In this document: in pieces, positions 1 to 7,663 of the stretch
Position numbering within the stretch: the first letter of the stretch is position 1
Layout: each line of letters opens with the position of its first letter
Assembly (NCBI GenBank): GCA_027021285.1
Contig: JALUUP010000178.1
Span: 1-13,148 of the forward strand
Origin: Bacteroidota bacterium
GTDB taxonomy: Bacteria; Bacteroidota; Ignavibacteria; SZUA-365; JAADGX01
Direction of reading: 5' to 3'
Length of the DNA stretch: 13,148 bases
Notes under the pieces: model-generated
Database searches by the model: none
The model's input: only the letters and a program-made list of their open reading frames with translations
What the model was told of the DNA's origin: nothing
Position numbers and translations under genes: made by a program

Positions 1-171
1 CAGGCGATGATGTGAACGTGATATGATCGTTTCTCAAAGTTCAGCATGCGCGTGCATCTCGGTCGTCGCTGCGGGAACGGCGCTCACCCCGCGTACGGAG
101 AAAAACCGGTAATGTTGTGGGAGGGGGAGAAAAATGCCCCGGTGATCTCCTGCGGCTGAAACCAGGACCTG

Positions 172-206
172 TCACGGAAACAACGCCGCGCGTTCCGGTT
201 CCGTGA
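172..206 (-). terminator. hairpin just after the thioredoxin gene, without U-tract
   Basis: An 8-bp perfect inverted repeat (TCACGGAA at 172-179, TTCCGTGA at 199-206) begins one base after the stop codon on the minus strand. Its 19-base loop contains a second small stem (AACG/CGTT at 182-185 and 191-194). No run of T follows on the minus strand, so it is not a textbook intrinsic terminator. It may instead stabilise the mRNA 3' end or assist Rho-dependent termination. I see nothing else in positions 1-171. Confidence 0.3.
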
Positions 207-207
207 A

Positions 208-2115
208 TCACTTCGATGAAAACTCCTTTCCGTTGAGAAGCAGATCGATCATCAACATCATTTGCTCGCCCATGTTCGCGCCCTTGAATCCTATTTCCTT
301 GAACTGGATGATGCCGTTCCGGTCGATGTAGAACTGTGTTGGTATTCCCTCGACTCCGTACGCCTCCACGATTCTGCTTTCATCGAAAATCACGGGGAAC
401 GTGTACTTGTTCTTTTCGATGAAAGAGGTTACCGCTTTTTTTCGTTTCTCTCCCTCGGTTGATTCCCAGGTGTTGACGGCAAGTATCACGACGTCCGGAT
501 TGGTTCGGTATTTCTCGTACACCTTCTGAACATGCGGGAACGCCGCCTTGCAAGGGCCGCACCAAGTGGCCCAGAAATCGAGCACGACGACCTTTCCCTT
601 CAGCTTGTCCAGCTCGACGGTTTCCCCGGCGGTATTGACGGCTGTGAACCGGGGCGCTGGCTGGTTGATCCTGCCTTCCATGACTTCTTTGCGGAAGCGT
701 TCGACCGCCGTCTCCTTGGCTTGAGCCACGAATGCATCGTAACCTTTGTCCGAGCCCTTCACGGCAGCAAATGCTTTTTTCCCGAGCTTGAGTAAAGCGT
801 CGCTGGATTTGCCGCCTTCGATCGTTTCGCGCACGATGTCCAGGGCGCGCTCGTTGTCCCCGAGTTCGAGGCAGCATTCTACGTACCTTTGGTTGATATC
901 GGGGTTGCTTCCCTTTGTGAGCGCGAACGCTTCGGCGTAGGCGTCCCGTGCTTCCTCGAGGCGGCCGAGCTGGTACAACCCGTAAGCGTAGGTGTCGAAA
1001 GCGTAGCCGAGGCTGCTGCGGTTCGATTCGTCCCAGAAATGGTTCGAATAGTAGGAAGGCTTTGATTCCGGCGACGGCTCGCTGAGAAGCATGACAGCCC
1101 GCTCGGCCAGCTCGACGCCTTTTTCGACATCCTTCTTCTTTTCAATAAGCGCCCACGCGATGGAATTGTACAGGCTTCCACCGGGTCGTGGCATGCCGGC
1201 CAGGACTTCCAGCGCCTCTTCGATGCGATCCGCGCGCGTCAGCACGCTGATCACCGATGATTTCTGCCTGGTGTCCGCGTCGGGGTACTTCCGGAGGAAA
1301 GCGATAGCGGCGTCCGCGCGTTTTTGTGGGTCGCGCCCGGTGAACAAAGCTTCGAAGTCGATCTGGCGCGCAGTTTCCCCGGCCGGATCGAGCTTGAGGA
1401 TCATCGCGTCGATTTCCTGCTGCTTCTTTTTCATGCGCAGGCGGCGGTACCACGTCCGCGCGGTTTGCAGCAACTCGAGGTCGTCTCCGCTTTCGTTTAC
1501 CATCTTGGCCAGGTGTTCGGAGATGCGTTCTTTCAAATTCTTGTCGCTTCGCTTTTCCGCGAGGGCGATCTCCCACGACTGGAAAATCGCTTGTCGCTGT
1601 CCGGGATAGAGCGCGTTTTCGCGATCCACGGCGGCGCGCGCTTTCTCGAGGTCCTTCTTGCGGCGGAAGCCCGGAAACCTGTTCATGTACGTATTGGCAA
1701 GGGCCAGGTACGCTCCGCGCAACGGTTTACCGTCCTTTCCGTGTGCCAGGAAACTCCAGTACATTCCCCGGTTGTTGTCTGTGCGTTTCTCGTCCGGTGT
1801 GACAAAGCGAACGAGACCGGCCCGGTAAGTGGAATCCTGCAAACGCAGCGTTCCCGTCCAGGCACCGTTCGTCTTCGTCATCGGCGCTTCGACGAGAATC
1901 GGCGCGTCGTCGCTGCGCCAGATCAATGCCTGGTATTCGACGGCATCGGTGTCCGCGAGCCGGGCGTCGGAATGATCCGGGTGATAGGTCATGGTGAGGG
2001 AACCGCCGATTACCGGCGCTGGGGGATCGAGAACGGCGGGCGTGCTTGTATCCTGGGCGACGAGACAGGACGCGCCGAGCACAATGGACAGGAGAGCGAA
2101 GACAACAGGTTTCAT
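208..2115 (-). CDS. periplasmic TPR protein with C-terminal TlpA/ResA-like thioredoxin domain
   Basis: The protein has 635 residues. Residues 1-20 form a signal peptide (MKPVVFALLSIVLGA, probable cut LVA/QDT), so it is exported. Residues about 25-125 look like a beta-rich N-terminal domain. Residues about 135-460 are helical and TPR-like, with paired motifs such as LYQLGRLEEARDAYAEAF near 380-398. Residues about 484-630 are a TlpA-type thioredoxin fold with the redox motif WCGPC (C519, C522) in FWATWCGPC and the cis-proline loop GIPTQF (P592). Such domains exchange thiols and disulfides in the periplasm. The physiological partner is unknown, and the TPR part suggests it docks to a protein. 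There is no T9SS tail, so it should stay in the periplasm. The start at 2115 is preferred over an in-frame ATG at 2184 because it has AAAGGA 8 bases upstream and begins the signal peptide. It lies 91 bp downstream of the hydrolase gene, so cotranscription is likely. C17 is in a poor lipobox context (GASC), so lipidation is possible but not favoured. Confidence 0.9.
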   Translation of the reverse strand: MKPVVFALLSIVLGASCLVAQDTSTPAVLDPPAPVIGGSLTMTYHPDHSDARLADTDAVEYQALIWRSDDAPILVEAPMTKTNGAWTGTLRLQDSTYRAGLVRFVTPDEKRTDNNRGMYWSFLAHGKDGKPLRGAYLALANTYMNRFPGFRRKKDLEKARAAVDRENALYPGQRQAIFQSWEIALAEKRSDKNLKERISEHLAKMVNESGDDLELLQTARTWYRRLRMKKKQQEIDAMILKLDPAGETARQIDFEALFTGRDPQKRADAAIAFLRKYPDADTRQKSSVISVLTRADRIEEALEVLAGMPRPGGSLYNSIAWALIEKKKDVEKGVELAERAVMLLSEPSPESKPSYYSNHFWDESNRSSLGYAFDTYAYGLYQLGRLEEARDAYAEAFALTKGSNPDINQRYVECCLELGDNERALDIVRETIEGGKSSDALLKLGKKAFAAVKGSDKGYDAFVAQAKETAVERFRKEVMEGRINQPAPRFTAVNTAGETVELDKLKGKVVVLDFWATWCGPCKAAFPHVQKVYEKYRTNPDVVILAVNTWESTEGEKRKKAVTSFIEKNKYTFPVIFDESRIVEAYGVEGIPTQFYIDRNGIIQFKEIGFKGANMGEQMMLMIDLLLNGKEFSSK

Positions 2116-2188
2116 GGTTTGTTCCTTTGTGACGAATCTGGTGATAAACCCGTTCAAGATACGGTGAATTAGTAGCGGGGGCAAGAGT

Positions 2189-2204
2189 CCGGATCAGTAT
2201 CCGG
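2189..2204 (-). other. intercistronic hairpin between hydrolase and thioredoxin genes
   Basis: A perfect 6-bp stem, CCGGAT/ATCCGG, with a 4-base loop lies 2 bases past the hydrolase stop codon (2207-2209). No U-tract follows in the minus direction, so it is more likely a weak mRNA-stabilising or attenuating structure than a full terminator. It therefore does not exclude cotranscription of the two genes. Confidence 0.3.
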
Positions 2205-2206
2205 TG

Positions 2207-3862
2207 TCAGCGCACGAGAAGCATGGCGCGGGACAAGGTTATACCCTCCCAGGACAGCCGCGCGATGTGGATCCCGTCGGCAAGACCGGCGCCGTTCAGC
2301 GTGATGGAATTCTCCCCGGGATGCAGGTCGCGTCCGCTGCGGTGCAGAACCGTTCTCCCCAGAGCGTCCGTGATCTTGAAGTCGGCGTTCCGGTAACCGT
2401 CGGCAGGGAGATTGAACCGGATGATCGTGAACGGGGAAGAGCCGCCGAACGGGTTGGGATAGTTCTGCTCGAGCCGGAGTCGCTCAGGTGCCGTAGCGGT
2501 CTGCGCGGAAAGAAGGATGCCGCCGAGCTGGGACGAGAGATTTCCGCTCATGGTGCGGTCTGCGAGTTCGCACGCCGCAGCGGCCATGAGAACGTACGTC
2601 GGTATTCCGCTTGTACCGGAGGGTTCCACCGCGGTCCGGATACTGAGATGATCGAACACGGCGAACGCGTCGTTGTCCACCGCGCCGGGAACGGAGCGGC
2701 CGCTGATGTATTCCACGTACGAACGGTCGGGGTTCAGGCGCACGAACCGCGCGCCCTTGCTTCGGAAACCCTCGTACTGGATGAGAACGTGCGGATGGTC
2801 GAGCGCGGTTTGGACGTGATCCTGCTCTGCCGCCACGACGAGAAACATGAGGCCGGGATTCGAGGAAACGGCTTCATCGATCCAGTACTCGCCGTTGCGC
2901 AAGCGCCAGTAATCCCGCGTCTCCTGCACGGTGGCGATATGCGGAGGAGGCGGAGATGGCACAAGGCCCCGGTCGTAGGCAGCGGTAGTGGCGCGAACGG
3001 AATAGAAAGCTTTGACGCCGCCGTCCATTTCCCGTACGAGTGGATTGGGGATGAAGTCGGTTCCGCGGTCCGGGGTGTTGTTTCCATTGATATCGAAGTA
3101 TAATCCTCCGTGAAGCCGGCTCGGCGGGTTCGTGGTGACGTCCAGTCCTACCGTCAGTGTGTCGCTGTAGGCGACGGTCGTGAGATCCCACGTGCCGTCA
3201 TCGGGGTTGTAGGCGGGATTGGCCGTGGGGTTGGAACTGCCGGGGCGGGGTTTTGCTCCCGCTTCCGCGCCCACCATGCCGTCGCCCACGGGCGATTCCC
3301 AGTTCACGATCCACGCGAGGCTGGAGAGCGAGTCCCCGTGGTAACCGGCGGTCACAATGGTAGCGTTTCCTCCATTGGACATCCCCGCGAGACCGACGTT
3401 GGAATACATCGGCGTTATCGAGCCAGTCAGATCGCCCAGGTATTTTCCATCGAGGTCGGGGATTTCGCCCAGGGCGAACCGCGCCACGTCGCGAAGGGCT
3501 TTCAGGCAGTTCTCGCCACGGTCGTCGTACGTTCCGCCGCTTTTTGTGCTGCCGATGCCGCCGCCGGGGAAGTTGAACCGAATTTCAATGAACCCGAATC
3601 GGTCGAGCCTCGCTCCCGAGATGTTGGCGCCGCCGGAGGAAAAACCGCCCTGGACGTATATAATGACGGGCGCCCCTGAACCGGCGTACCGCGGCTGGAG
3701 CGGCAGGGTTACTCGACAGAACAGACCCTCGCTTCCCGCGGCTTCAGAGGGAATACGCGTATCGAAAGATGATGATTGGGCAAGGGAAATTGCCGAATAT
3801 CCAACGGACAGGATTGATGCTAGGAGGAACAGGCGCGCGAACATGATGGACCTGGCTTTCAT
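2207..3862 (-). CDS. secreted alpha/beta hydrolase with T9SS type-A sorting domain
   Basis: The protein has 551 residues. Residues 1-29 are a signal peptide ending SLA/QSS. The alpha/beta hydrolase core shows a probable oxyanion strand YVQGG (69-73) and the nucleophile elbow GMSNG (160-164, S162). D348 (in AAEQDH) and H405 (in VFDHLS) are the best candidates for the rest of the catalytic triad; these two are inferred from order and spacing. A segment near 257-265 (DINGNNTPD) resembles a calcium-binding loop. Residues about 462-551 are a T9SS type-A C-terminal domain with NYPNPF at 467-472, which directs export across the outer membrane and usually surface anchoring. The fold suggests an esterase or peptidase; the substrate cannot be read from the sequence. 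The start at 3862 has GAAGGTG about 5 bases upstream; the alternative ATG at 3844 has a weaker site. It is insulated from the upstream gene by a strong terminator and probably forms an operon with the thioredoxin gene. Confidence 0.85.
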   Translation of the reverse strand: MKARSIMFARLFLLASILSVGYSAISLAQSSSFDTRIPSEAAGSEGLFCRVTLPLQPRYAGSGAPVIIYVQGGFSSGGANISGARLDRFGFIEIRFNFPGGGIGSTKSGGTYDDRGENCLKALRDVARFALGEIPDLDGKYLGDLTGSITPMYSNVGLAGMSNGGNATIVTAGYHGDSLSSLAWIVNWESPVGDGMVGAEAGAKPRPGSSNPTANPAYNPDDGTWDLTTVAYSDTLTVGLDVTTNPPSRLHGGLYFDINGNNTPDRGTDFIPNPLVREMDGGVKAFYSVRATTAAYDRGLVPSPPPPHIATVQETRDYWRLRNGEYWIDEAVSSNPGLMFLVVAAEQDHVQTALDHPHVLIQYEGFRSKGARFVRLNPDRSYVEYISGRSVPGAVDNDAFAVFDHLSIRTAVEPSGTSGIPTYVLMAAAACELADRTMSGNLSSQLGGILLSAQTATAPERLRLEQNYPNPFGGSSPFTIIRFNLPADGYRNADFKITDALGRTVLHRSGRDLHPGENSITLNGAGLADGIHIARLSWEGITLSRAMLLVR

Positions 3863-3973
3863 GGTTCACCTTCTTTCATGTGTTCATGGAAAACTGAATG
3901 ACGCTGAATCATTCCCTCAGACACCTCCGCACGGCGTCGGGTTTAATTCCGACCGACGGGTTCGCTGACATAT
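3863..3973 (-). promoter_or_regulatory. leader/promoter region of the hydrolase gene with two inverted repeats
   Basis: Because a terminator ends the upstream transcript at about 3974, the hydrolase promoter should lie in these 111 bases. I see no convincing -35/-10 pair. Two short inverted repeats are present: GAATGA/TCATTC (3896-3901, 3909-3914, loop 7) and CGTCGG/CCGACG (3935-3940, 3953-3958, loop 12). They could be an operator or leader hairpins, or chance. The location of a promoter here is inference. Confidence 0.3.
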
Positions 3974-4005
3974 AAAAAAGAGAGCGGCGCGAAGCCGCTC
4001 TCTTT
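3974..4005 (-). terminator. intrinsic terminator of the repeat-protein gene
   Basis: A perfect 12-bp stem (AAAGAGAGCGGC paired with GCCGCTCTCTTT, 3977-3988 and 3994-4005) with a 5-base loop starts 18 bases after the stop codon on the minus strand. It runs directly into six T (complement of the A run at 3974-3979). This is a classic Rho-independent terminator and separates the large repeat protein from the hydrolase gene downstream. Confidence 0.93.
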
Positions 4006-4023
4006 CCGCGATCGACAGGCGCG

Positions 4024-7000
4024 TTATTTCAGGAACGTCATCTTGCGCGTGAGGACGCTGCCGTTTGTTTCGAGGCGGTAGATGTATAATCCGGGCGGCA
4101 TCCCCGCGGCATTCCAGGTGACGGTGTGACTTCCCGCCTGCCTGTAATCGTTTACGAGTGTGGCCACTTCTTTTCCGAGCAGGTTGTACACACGGAGACT
4201 GACCCTGCCCGCCGCGGGCATCCGGAACGTCACAGCCGTTACCACGGTGGTTGCCGATGAGGCCGGACCAAAGGGGTTGGGATAGTTCTGCCCCAGGGTC
4301 AGACGGGCCGGACTGGTGGTTTCCACCGCGAGGGTTCCACTCGCTCTCCGCGCGTTGAGCTGAGTGGTGCCGCTCGGCCCGTTCACGTCAACGGCGTCCC
4401 GCGTGACTTCGTATTGCACACCGGACAGGGTAAGGTTCAGCGTACCCTCTGAAATGCCGGTGATGGTGAACATGCCTTCGTTGTCGGTGCGCGCGAAGAA
4501 CGTGTTGCCCGTTTCGTCTTTTCCGTACACGAACGCGTTCGAAACGGGGTCGCCGGTGGATTCGTCGCGAACCGTTCCGGTCAACGACGCAAGGCCGGTT
4601 TCCGCCTGCGGTTCGAGGACGAAGCGCACGTCGCCCGCGGAGGACTTCTTCCCTTCCTGCCAGTTCAGCGTGTTGCCGGCGTATTGGCCGATGTAACCGA
4701 TAGCGGAAGCGCGGACGACGGGCTCATAGTCGGTTCCGATCTCGTAACGTCCGTATTCGTTCGTGGTGGTGAAGGAGTAGTTTCCGGTGTTCGGGTCGAT
4801 GGCTTCCACGACCGTGGTGGAAACCGGCATGCCGGACGAGGCGTCCACCACGGTGCCTGTCAGCTTGTGCCGTTTTCCATGAACGGGTTGGAGAGCGAAG
4901 TCGATGTCCTTCGTTTCATCGGGAGCAGTGACCTTCACCGGCGTTGCGTGTTGCGGGGTCCTGGAGTCGTCATAAAACTCGCCCCTGTACCTGTAGGCCC
5001 CGGCATAGACGAGGTATTCCCCGGTGGCCAGGCCCGCAACGGTGTACTTTCCGTCCGCGTCGGTGCGCGCTCCCAGGGAGACGGCGATGCCTTTCCCACG
5101 GACGCCGACGAAGGCGTGCCTGATCGGCTGACCGGTCTTTTCGTCGATGACCGTACCGGAGATACTGCCGCCCTTGCCGAGCGAGAAGTCGATGCCGGAC
5201 GTCGTCTGGTTATTCTTTACCTCGACCTGGTCGGCGTTCCGGATATCCGGCTGGTTGTCGTAGAATTCCATCATGTATCCGTGGGCCGAAGCGGAAACGT
5301 AGTACTTTCCGGGCGGAAGGCCGATGATCTCGTATTCGCCGTTCTGGTTCGTCTCGGCCTTGCCGAAGAACGGAATCCTGGGTGTGTTGACGGGACCGTG
5401 TCCCCAGACCCTGACCCATGCCTTGGCTATGGGATTGCCGGATTCATCGGTGACCTTGCCGCTGATGACGCCGCCCCATCGATCAAGAGTAAAGTCGATG
5501 TTGTCCACGCTGGCTCCCGTCGCTACGACCACCTGGTCGGCGTTGGCCGGATCGTCCTTTTCCTTGTACCACTCGGGTGCATAATGCGGCGCAATGGCCC
5601 GGACGATGTACGTGCCGGCGGGAAGGGGAACGTGGTATTTCCCGTCGCGACCTGTCCACGCGCGCCGTTTGAAGTTTCCGTTTACGGCTTCGATGAAAAC
5701 CTCCGCGCGGGGGATTCCTTTGCCGGACACCGCGTCGGTCACCGTGCCGGAAATCCCGGCCAGGGCGTTCAGTTTGAAATCGATTCCCGGTGTCGTCTGT
5801 CCTGCGGTCACCTTGACCTTTGTGGCCTTGTCCGGTTTAGCGGCGCCGTCGAAGAACTGCGGTTCAAACCCGTCCGCCTTTACGCCGACCACGTACTCGC
5901 CCGTTTCCAATCCGCTGATGACGTATTGTCCGAGCGAATCGGTTTTAGCGGCGAAATTGGCCTTGCCGTGCGGCGGCATGTTCGGCCCCGGTATGACGAG
6001 GACATAGGCTCCTTGCACCGGTGAACCGTCTGCCGCTTTCGTAACCGTTCCCGTGATCTTGCCTCCCACGGGAAGAGTAAAGTCCACGTCATTCTTTTCC
6101 GTGTTTTGGGCGTTCAGTGTTACCGGCGTGGCCTTGCTGCGGTCGAGAGCGTTGTCGAAGTAGCGCATCAGGAAACCGCGCGCGGAGGCGCGTACCAGGA
6201 ACGTGCCTTCGGGCAAGGCAATGCTGTAGCTGCCGTTCTTGTTCGTCCGGCCGTAGAAATTCCTTCCCCCGGGATGGTTGCTGACCTTCATTTCCACGAT
6301 AACGGTCGCATTGGCGATGCCGGCCCCGGCGGCATCCTTCACGAACCCGGAGATCTTGTAAGGATTATGCGGCGGGATGATTTTCTTGTCGAGGTCGAAA
6401 TTGATGTTGTCCTTCGTCTTTCCTTCGACCACTTCGACCTTCGTGGCGCCGGCGGGATCTTTTACGTGATCGTAGTATTGGGGAAGAAACCGGAAAGCTG
6501 ACGCCTGAACGATGTATTTCCCGGCGGGCATTCCGTCGATGGTGTATTTGCCGTCGGAATCAGTGCTGGCCCGGAAATAGGCGCCGGGGTGTTTGGGCGT
6601 ATTGGACGGAATCATGGCGACGACCATGGCGCGCTTGATGGGCGAGCCATCGGCGCTGGAAAGGACTTTCCCGGAGATGGAACCGCCTTTGCCCAGCTTG
6701 AAGTCGATTCCCGTGATGTCTTTCTTGTTCGGATCCGTTTTGATTTCGGTTGCCTTGTCCGCCCGCTGGACGTTGTCATAGTATTCCGGTATGTATCCGC
6801 GCGCGTGAGCCCTGACGATGAAAATTCCCGCGGGAAGTTTGATCGTGTACTTGCCGTCCGCTCCGGATTTGCCCTGGAACCCCACGGTCAGCGGAGATCG
6901 CGGGTTCTGGGCGAACAACTCCGCTCCCTCGATCGGGTTGCCCGCTTCATCCATGACCGTTCCGGAAATCGTGTACTCGAAGTGTCCTCCTCCACCGGAG

Positions 7001-7362
7001 GGATCGAGTACGACCGTCATGCTGAAATGAAGCGTGTTTTGACCCACAATGGCTTTTGCAATGACAGTGCCTCTCGGGGCCTTCCCGGAGACGGTCAGAT
7101 CGCCGGCGGCCGTAAACGAACCGAACTCCGGCGGTGTAACGGACCAGGAGAGCTTGTCGATGGGAACTTCTTTTGCCTGTCCGGCGCTAACAACTTCGAA
7201 CGCCTTGGCGGTGAAATGAACTTTCTCGCCGGATTTCACGACGAGCACGTTGTTTCGATCCCCGGCCGGCTCGACCTTCAGGAACAGGCGATGCTGCTGC
7301 GCCACCACCAGTCCCGTTGCGAGCAGGAAGAGAATCAAGCTGCGCGTAATTGTTCTACTCAT
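4024..7362 (-). CDS. large surface protein: Big-like domain, nine carboxypeptidase-regulatory-like repeats, T9SS tail
   Basis: The protein has 1112 residues. Residues 1-21 are a signal peptide ending VVA/QQH. Residues about 25-120 resemble a bacterial Ig-like (Big_2) domain, with a VKSGEKVHFTAKAF start and LSWSVTPPEFG. Nine carboxypeptidase-regulatory-like beta-sandwich repeats follow, starting near residues 130, 228, 336, 434, 536, 632, 733, 833 and 926. Each begins with a form of ISGTVxDxxGxPI. Residues about 1022-1112 form a T9SS type-A sorting domain (NYPNPF at 1026-1031, then the typical YNLLGKEVATLV and GLYIYRLE strands). No catalytic motif is visible, so it is probably a rod-like surface adhesin, binder or structural protein. 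The strong Shine-Dalgarno GGAGGTG sits 5 bases before the ATG. It is monocistronic: its own terminator follows, and a promoter-like sequence lies about 100 bases upstream. Confidence is high for architecture and low for ligand. Confidence 0.92.
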   Translation of the reverse strand: MSRTITRSLILFLLATGLVVAQQHRLFLKVEPAGDRNNVLVVKSGEKVHFTAKAFEVVSAGQAKEVPIDKLSWSVTPPEFGSFTAAGDLTVSGKAPRGTVIAKAIVGQNTLHFSMTVVLDPSGGGGHFEYTISGTVMDEAGNPIEGAELFAQNPRSPLTVGFQGKSGADGKYTIKLPAGIFIVRAHARGYIPEYYDNVQRADKATEIKTDPNKKDITGIDFKLGKGGSISGKVLSSADGSPIKRAMVVAMIPSNTPKHPGAYFRASTDSDGKYTIDGMPAGKYIVQASAFRFLPQYYDHVKDPAGATKVEVVEGKTKDNINFDLDKKIIPPHNPYKISGFVKDAAGAGIANATVIVEMKVSNHPGGRNFYGRTNKNGSYSIALPEGTFLVRASARGFLMRYFDNALDRSKATPVTLNAQNTEKNDVDFTLPVGGKITGTVTKAADGSPVQGAYVLVIPGPNMPPHGKANFAAKTDSLGQYVISGLETGEYVVGVKADGFEPQFFDGAAKPDKATKVKVTAGQTTPGIDFKLNALAGISGTVTDAVSGKGIPRAEVFIEAVNGNFKRRAWTGRDGKYHVPLPAGTYIVRAIAPHYAPEWYKEKDDPANADQVVVATGASVDNIDFTLDRWGGVISGKVTDESGNPIAKAWVRVWGHGPVNTPRIPFFGKAETNQNGEYEIIGLPPGKYYVSASAHGYMMEFYDNQPDIRNADQVEVKNNQTTSGIDFSLGKGGSISGTVIDEKTGQPIRHAFVGVRGKGIAVSLGARTDADGKYTVAGLATGEYLVYAGAYRYRGEFYDDSRTPQHATPVKVTAPDETKDIDFALQPVHGKRHKLTGTVVDASSGMPVSTTVVEAIDPNTGNYSFTTTNEYGRYEIGTDYEPVVRASAIGYIGQYAGNTLNWQEGKKSSAGDVRFVLEPQAETGLASLTGTVRDESTGDPVSNAFVYGKDETGNTFFARTDNEGMFTITGISEGTLNLTLSGVQYEVTRDAVDVNGPSGTTQLNARRASGTLAVETTSPARLTLGQNYPNPFGPASSATTVVTAVTFRMPAAGRVSLRVYNLLGKEVATLVNDYRQAGSHTVTWNAAGMPPGLYIYRLETNGSVLTRKMTFLK
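4351..6975 (-). repeat. nine tandem carboxypeptidase-regulatory-like repeats within the surface protein
   Basis: These encode residues about 130-1004 in units of roughly 80-105 residues. Repeats 1-7 are longer than a bare domain of this family. Each adds a tail with an aromatic-aromatic-Asp type motif (EYYDN, QYYDH, RYFDN, QFFDG, EWYKE, EFYDN, EFYDD) and then closes on a form of GIDFxL. Repeats 1, 3 and 5 share a LPxG...VRA core, while 2, 4, 6 and 7 share a G-inserted core of the IxGLxxGxYxV type. Repeats 8 and 9 are degenerate and shorter. DNA identity between units is modest, so the duplications look old and unlikely to recombine freely. Confidence 0.85.
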
Positions 7363-7463
7363 GAGAACACCTCCACTTTATAATTGGATCATGTATGATT
7401 ATCGGCAGACGGATTTCATCATTATTGGCAGACATGTGCAGGAGTCTTGCCACTAACTTAGTA

Positions 7464-7495
7464 ATTATAGGAAAAAATTCAAGTCCAAACGTCAA
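7464..7495 (-). promoter_or_regulatory. candidate promoter for the repeat-protein gene
   Basis: On the minus strand a perfect TATAAT lies at 7464-7469 in an AT-rich setting, about 95 bases before the start codon. TTGACG lies at 7490-7495, but the 20-base spacer is longer than the usual 16-18. A sigma-70-like reading is therefore only partly satisfied. The Bacteroidota type of promoter (TTTG and TAnnTTTG) was looked for and not clearly seen. Confidence 0.35.
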
Positions 7496-7522
7496 CCCAC
7501 GAAAACATTTTTTCCCGATATT

Positions 7523-7663
7523 ACAATTGGGGACTTCTAAAAACCAGTCATTGCGAGGGTGAAGCCCGAAGCAATCTGTGAATTTGGATGAGATTGCTTC
7601 ATCCACCTGCGGCGGATTCGCAATGACAATAAATGAATTGTGTTTTTAGAAATATCCAATTGT
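7523..7663. repeat. nested palindromic repeat element (MITE/REP-like, GTCATTGCGA family)
   Basis: This is about 141 bp with three layers of inverted repeat. The outer arms are 7523-7544 and 7642-7663, sharing CAATTGG and TTCTAAAAAC with 3 mismatches in 22 positions. The middle arms are GTCATTGCGA at 7547-7556 with TCGCAATGAC at 7618-7627. The inner arms are GAAGCAATCT at 7568-7577 with AGATTGCTTC at 7591-7600. The loops between middle and inner arms differ in length (11 and 17 bases). GTCATTGCGA...GAAGCAATCT palindromes recur as dispersed intergenic repeats in many unrelated bacterial genomes, from general knowledge. It has no coding capacity, so if mobile it must be moved in trans. No target-site duplication was recognised at its ends. 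Confidence 0.8.

Noticed and set aside
4684..6024. Long plus-strand open frame (446 codons) opposite the repeat protein
   Set aside because: It mirrors a GC-rich repetitive gene on the other strand, has no signal, domain or ribosome site, and its composition is of the arginine/glycine/valine type expected of an antisense shadow. Other long antisense frames (1324-2172, 2204-3103, 6589-7383) are rejected for the same reason.
4585..6975. Possible recombining DNA repeat or CRISPR-like periodicity in the surface-protein gene
   Set aside because: The periodicity is about 300 bp and is seen at protein level. The DNA units are diverged and have no constant-length identical repeats or spacers.
7355..7606. 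Minus-strand 83-residue frame starting in the palindrome
   Set aside because: Its first residues (MDEAISS) are translated from the GAAGCAATCT repeat arm, it has no ribosome site, and it overlaps the repeat-protein start. Such repeats often create false small genes.
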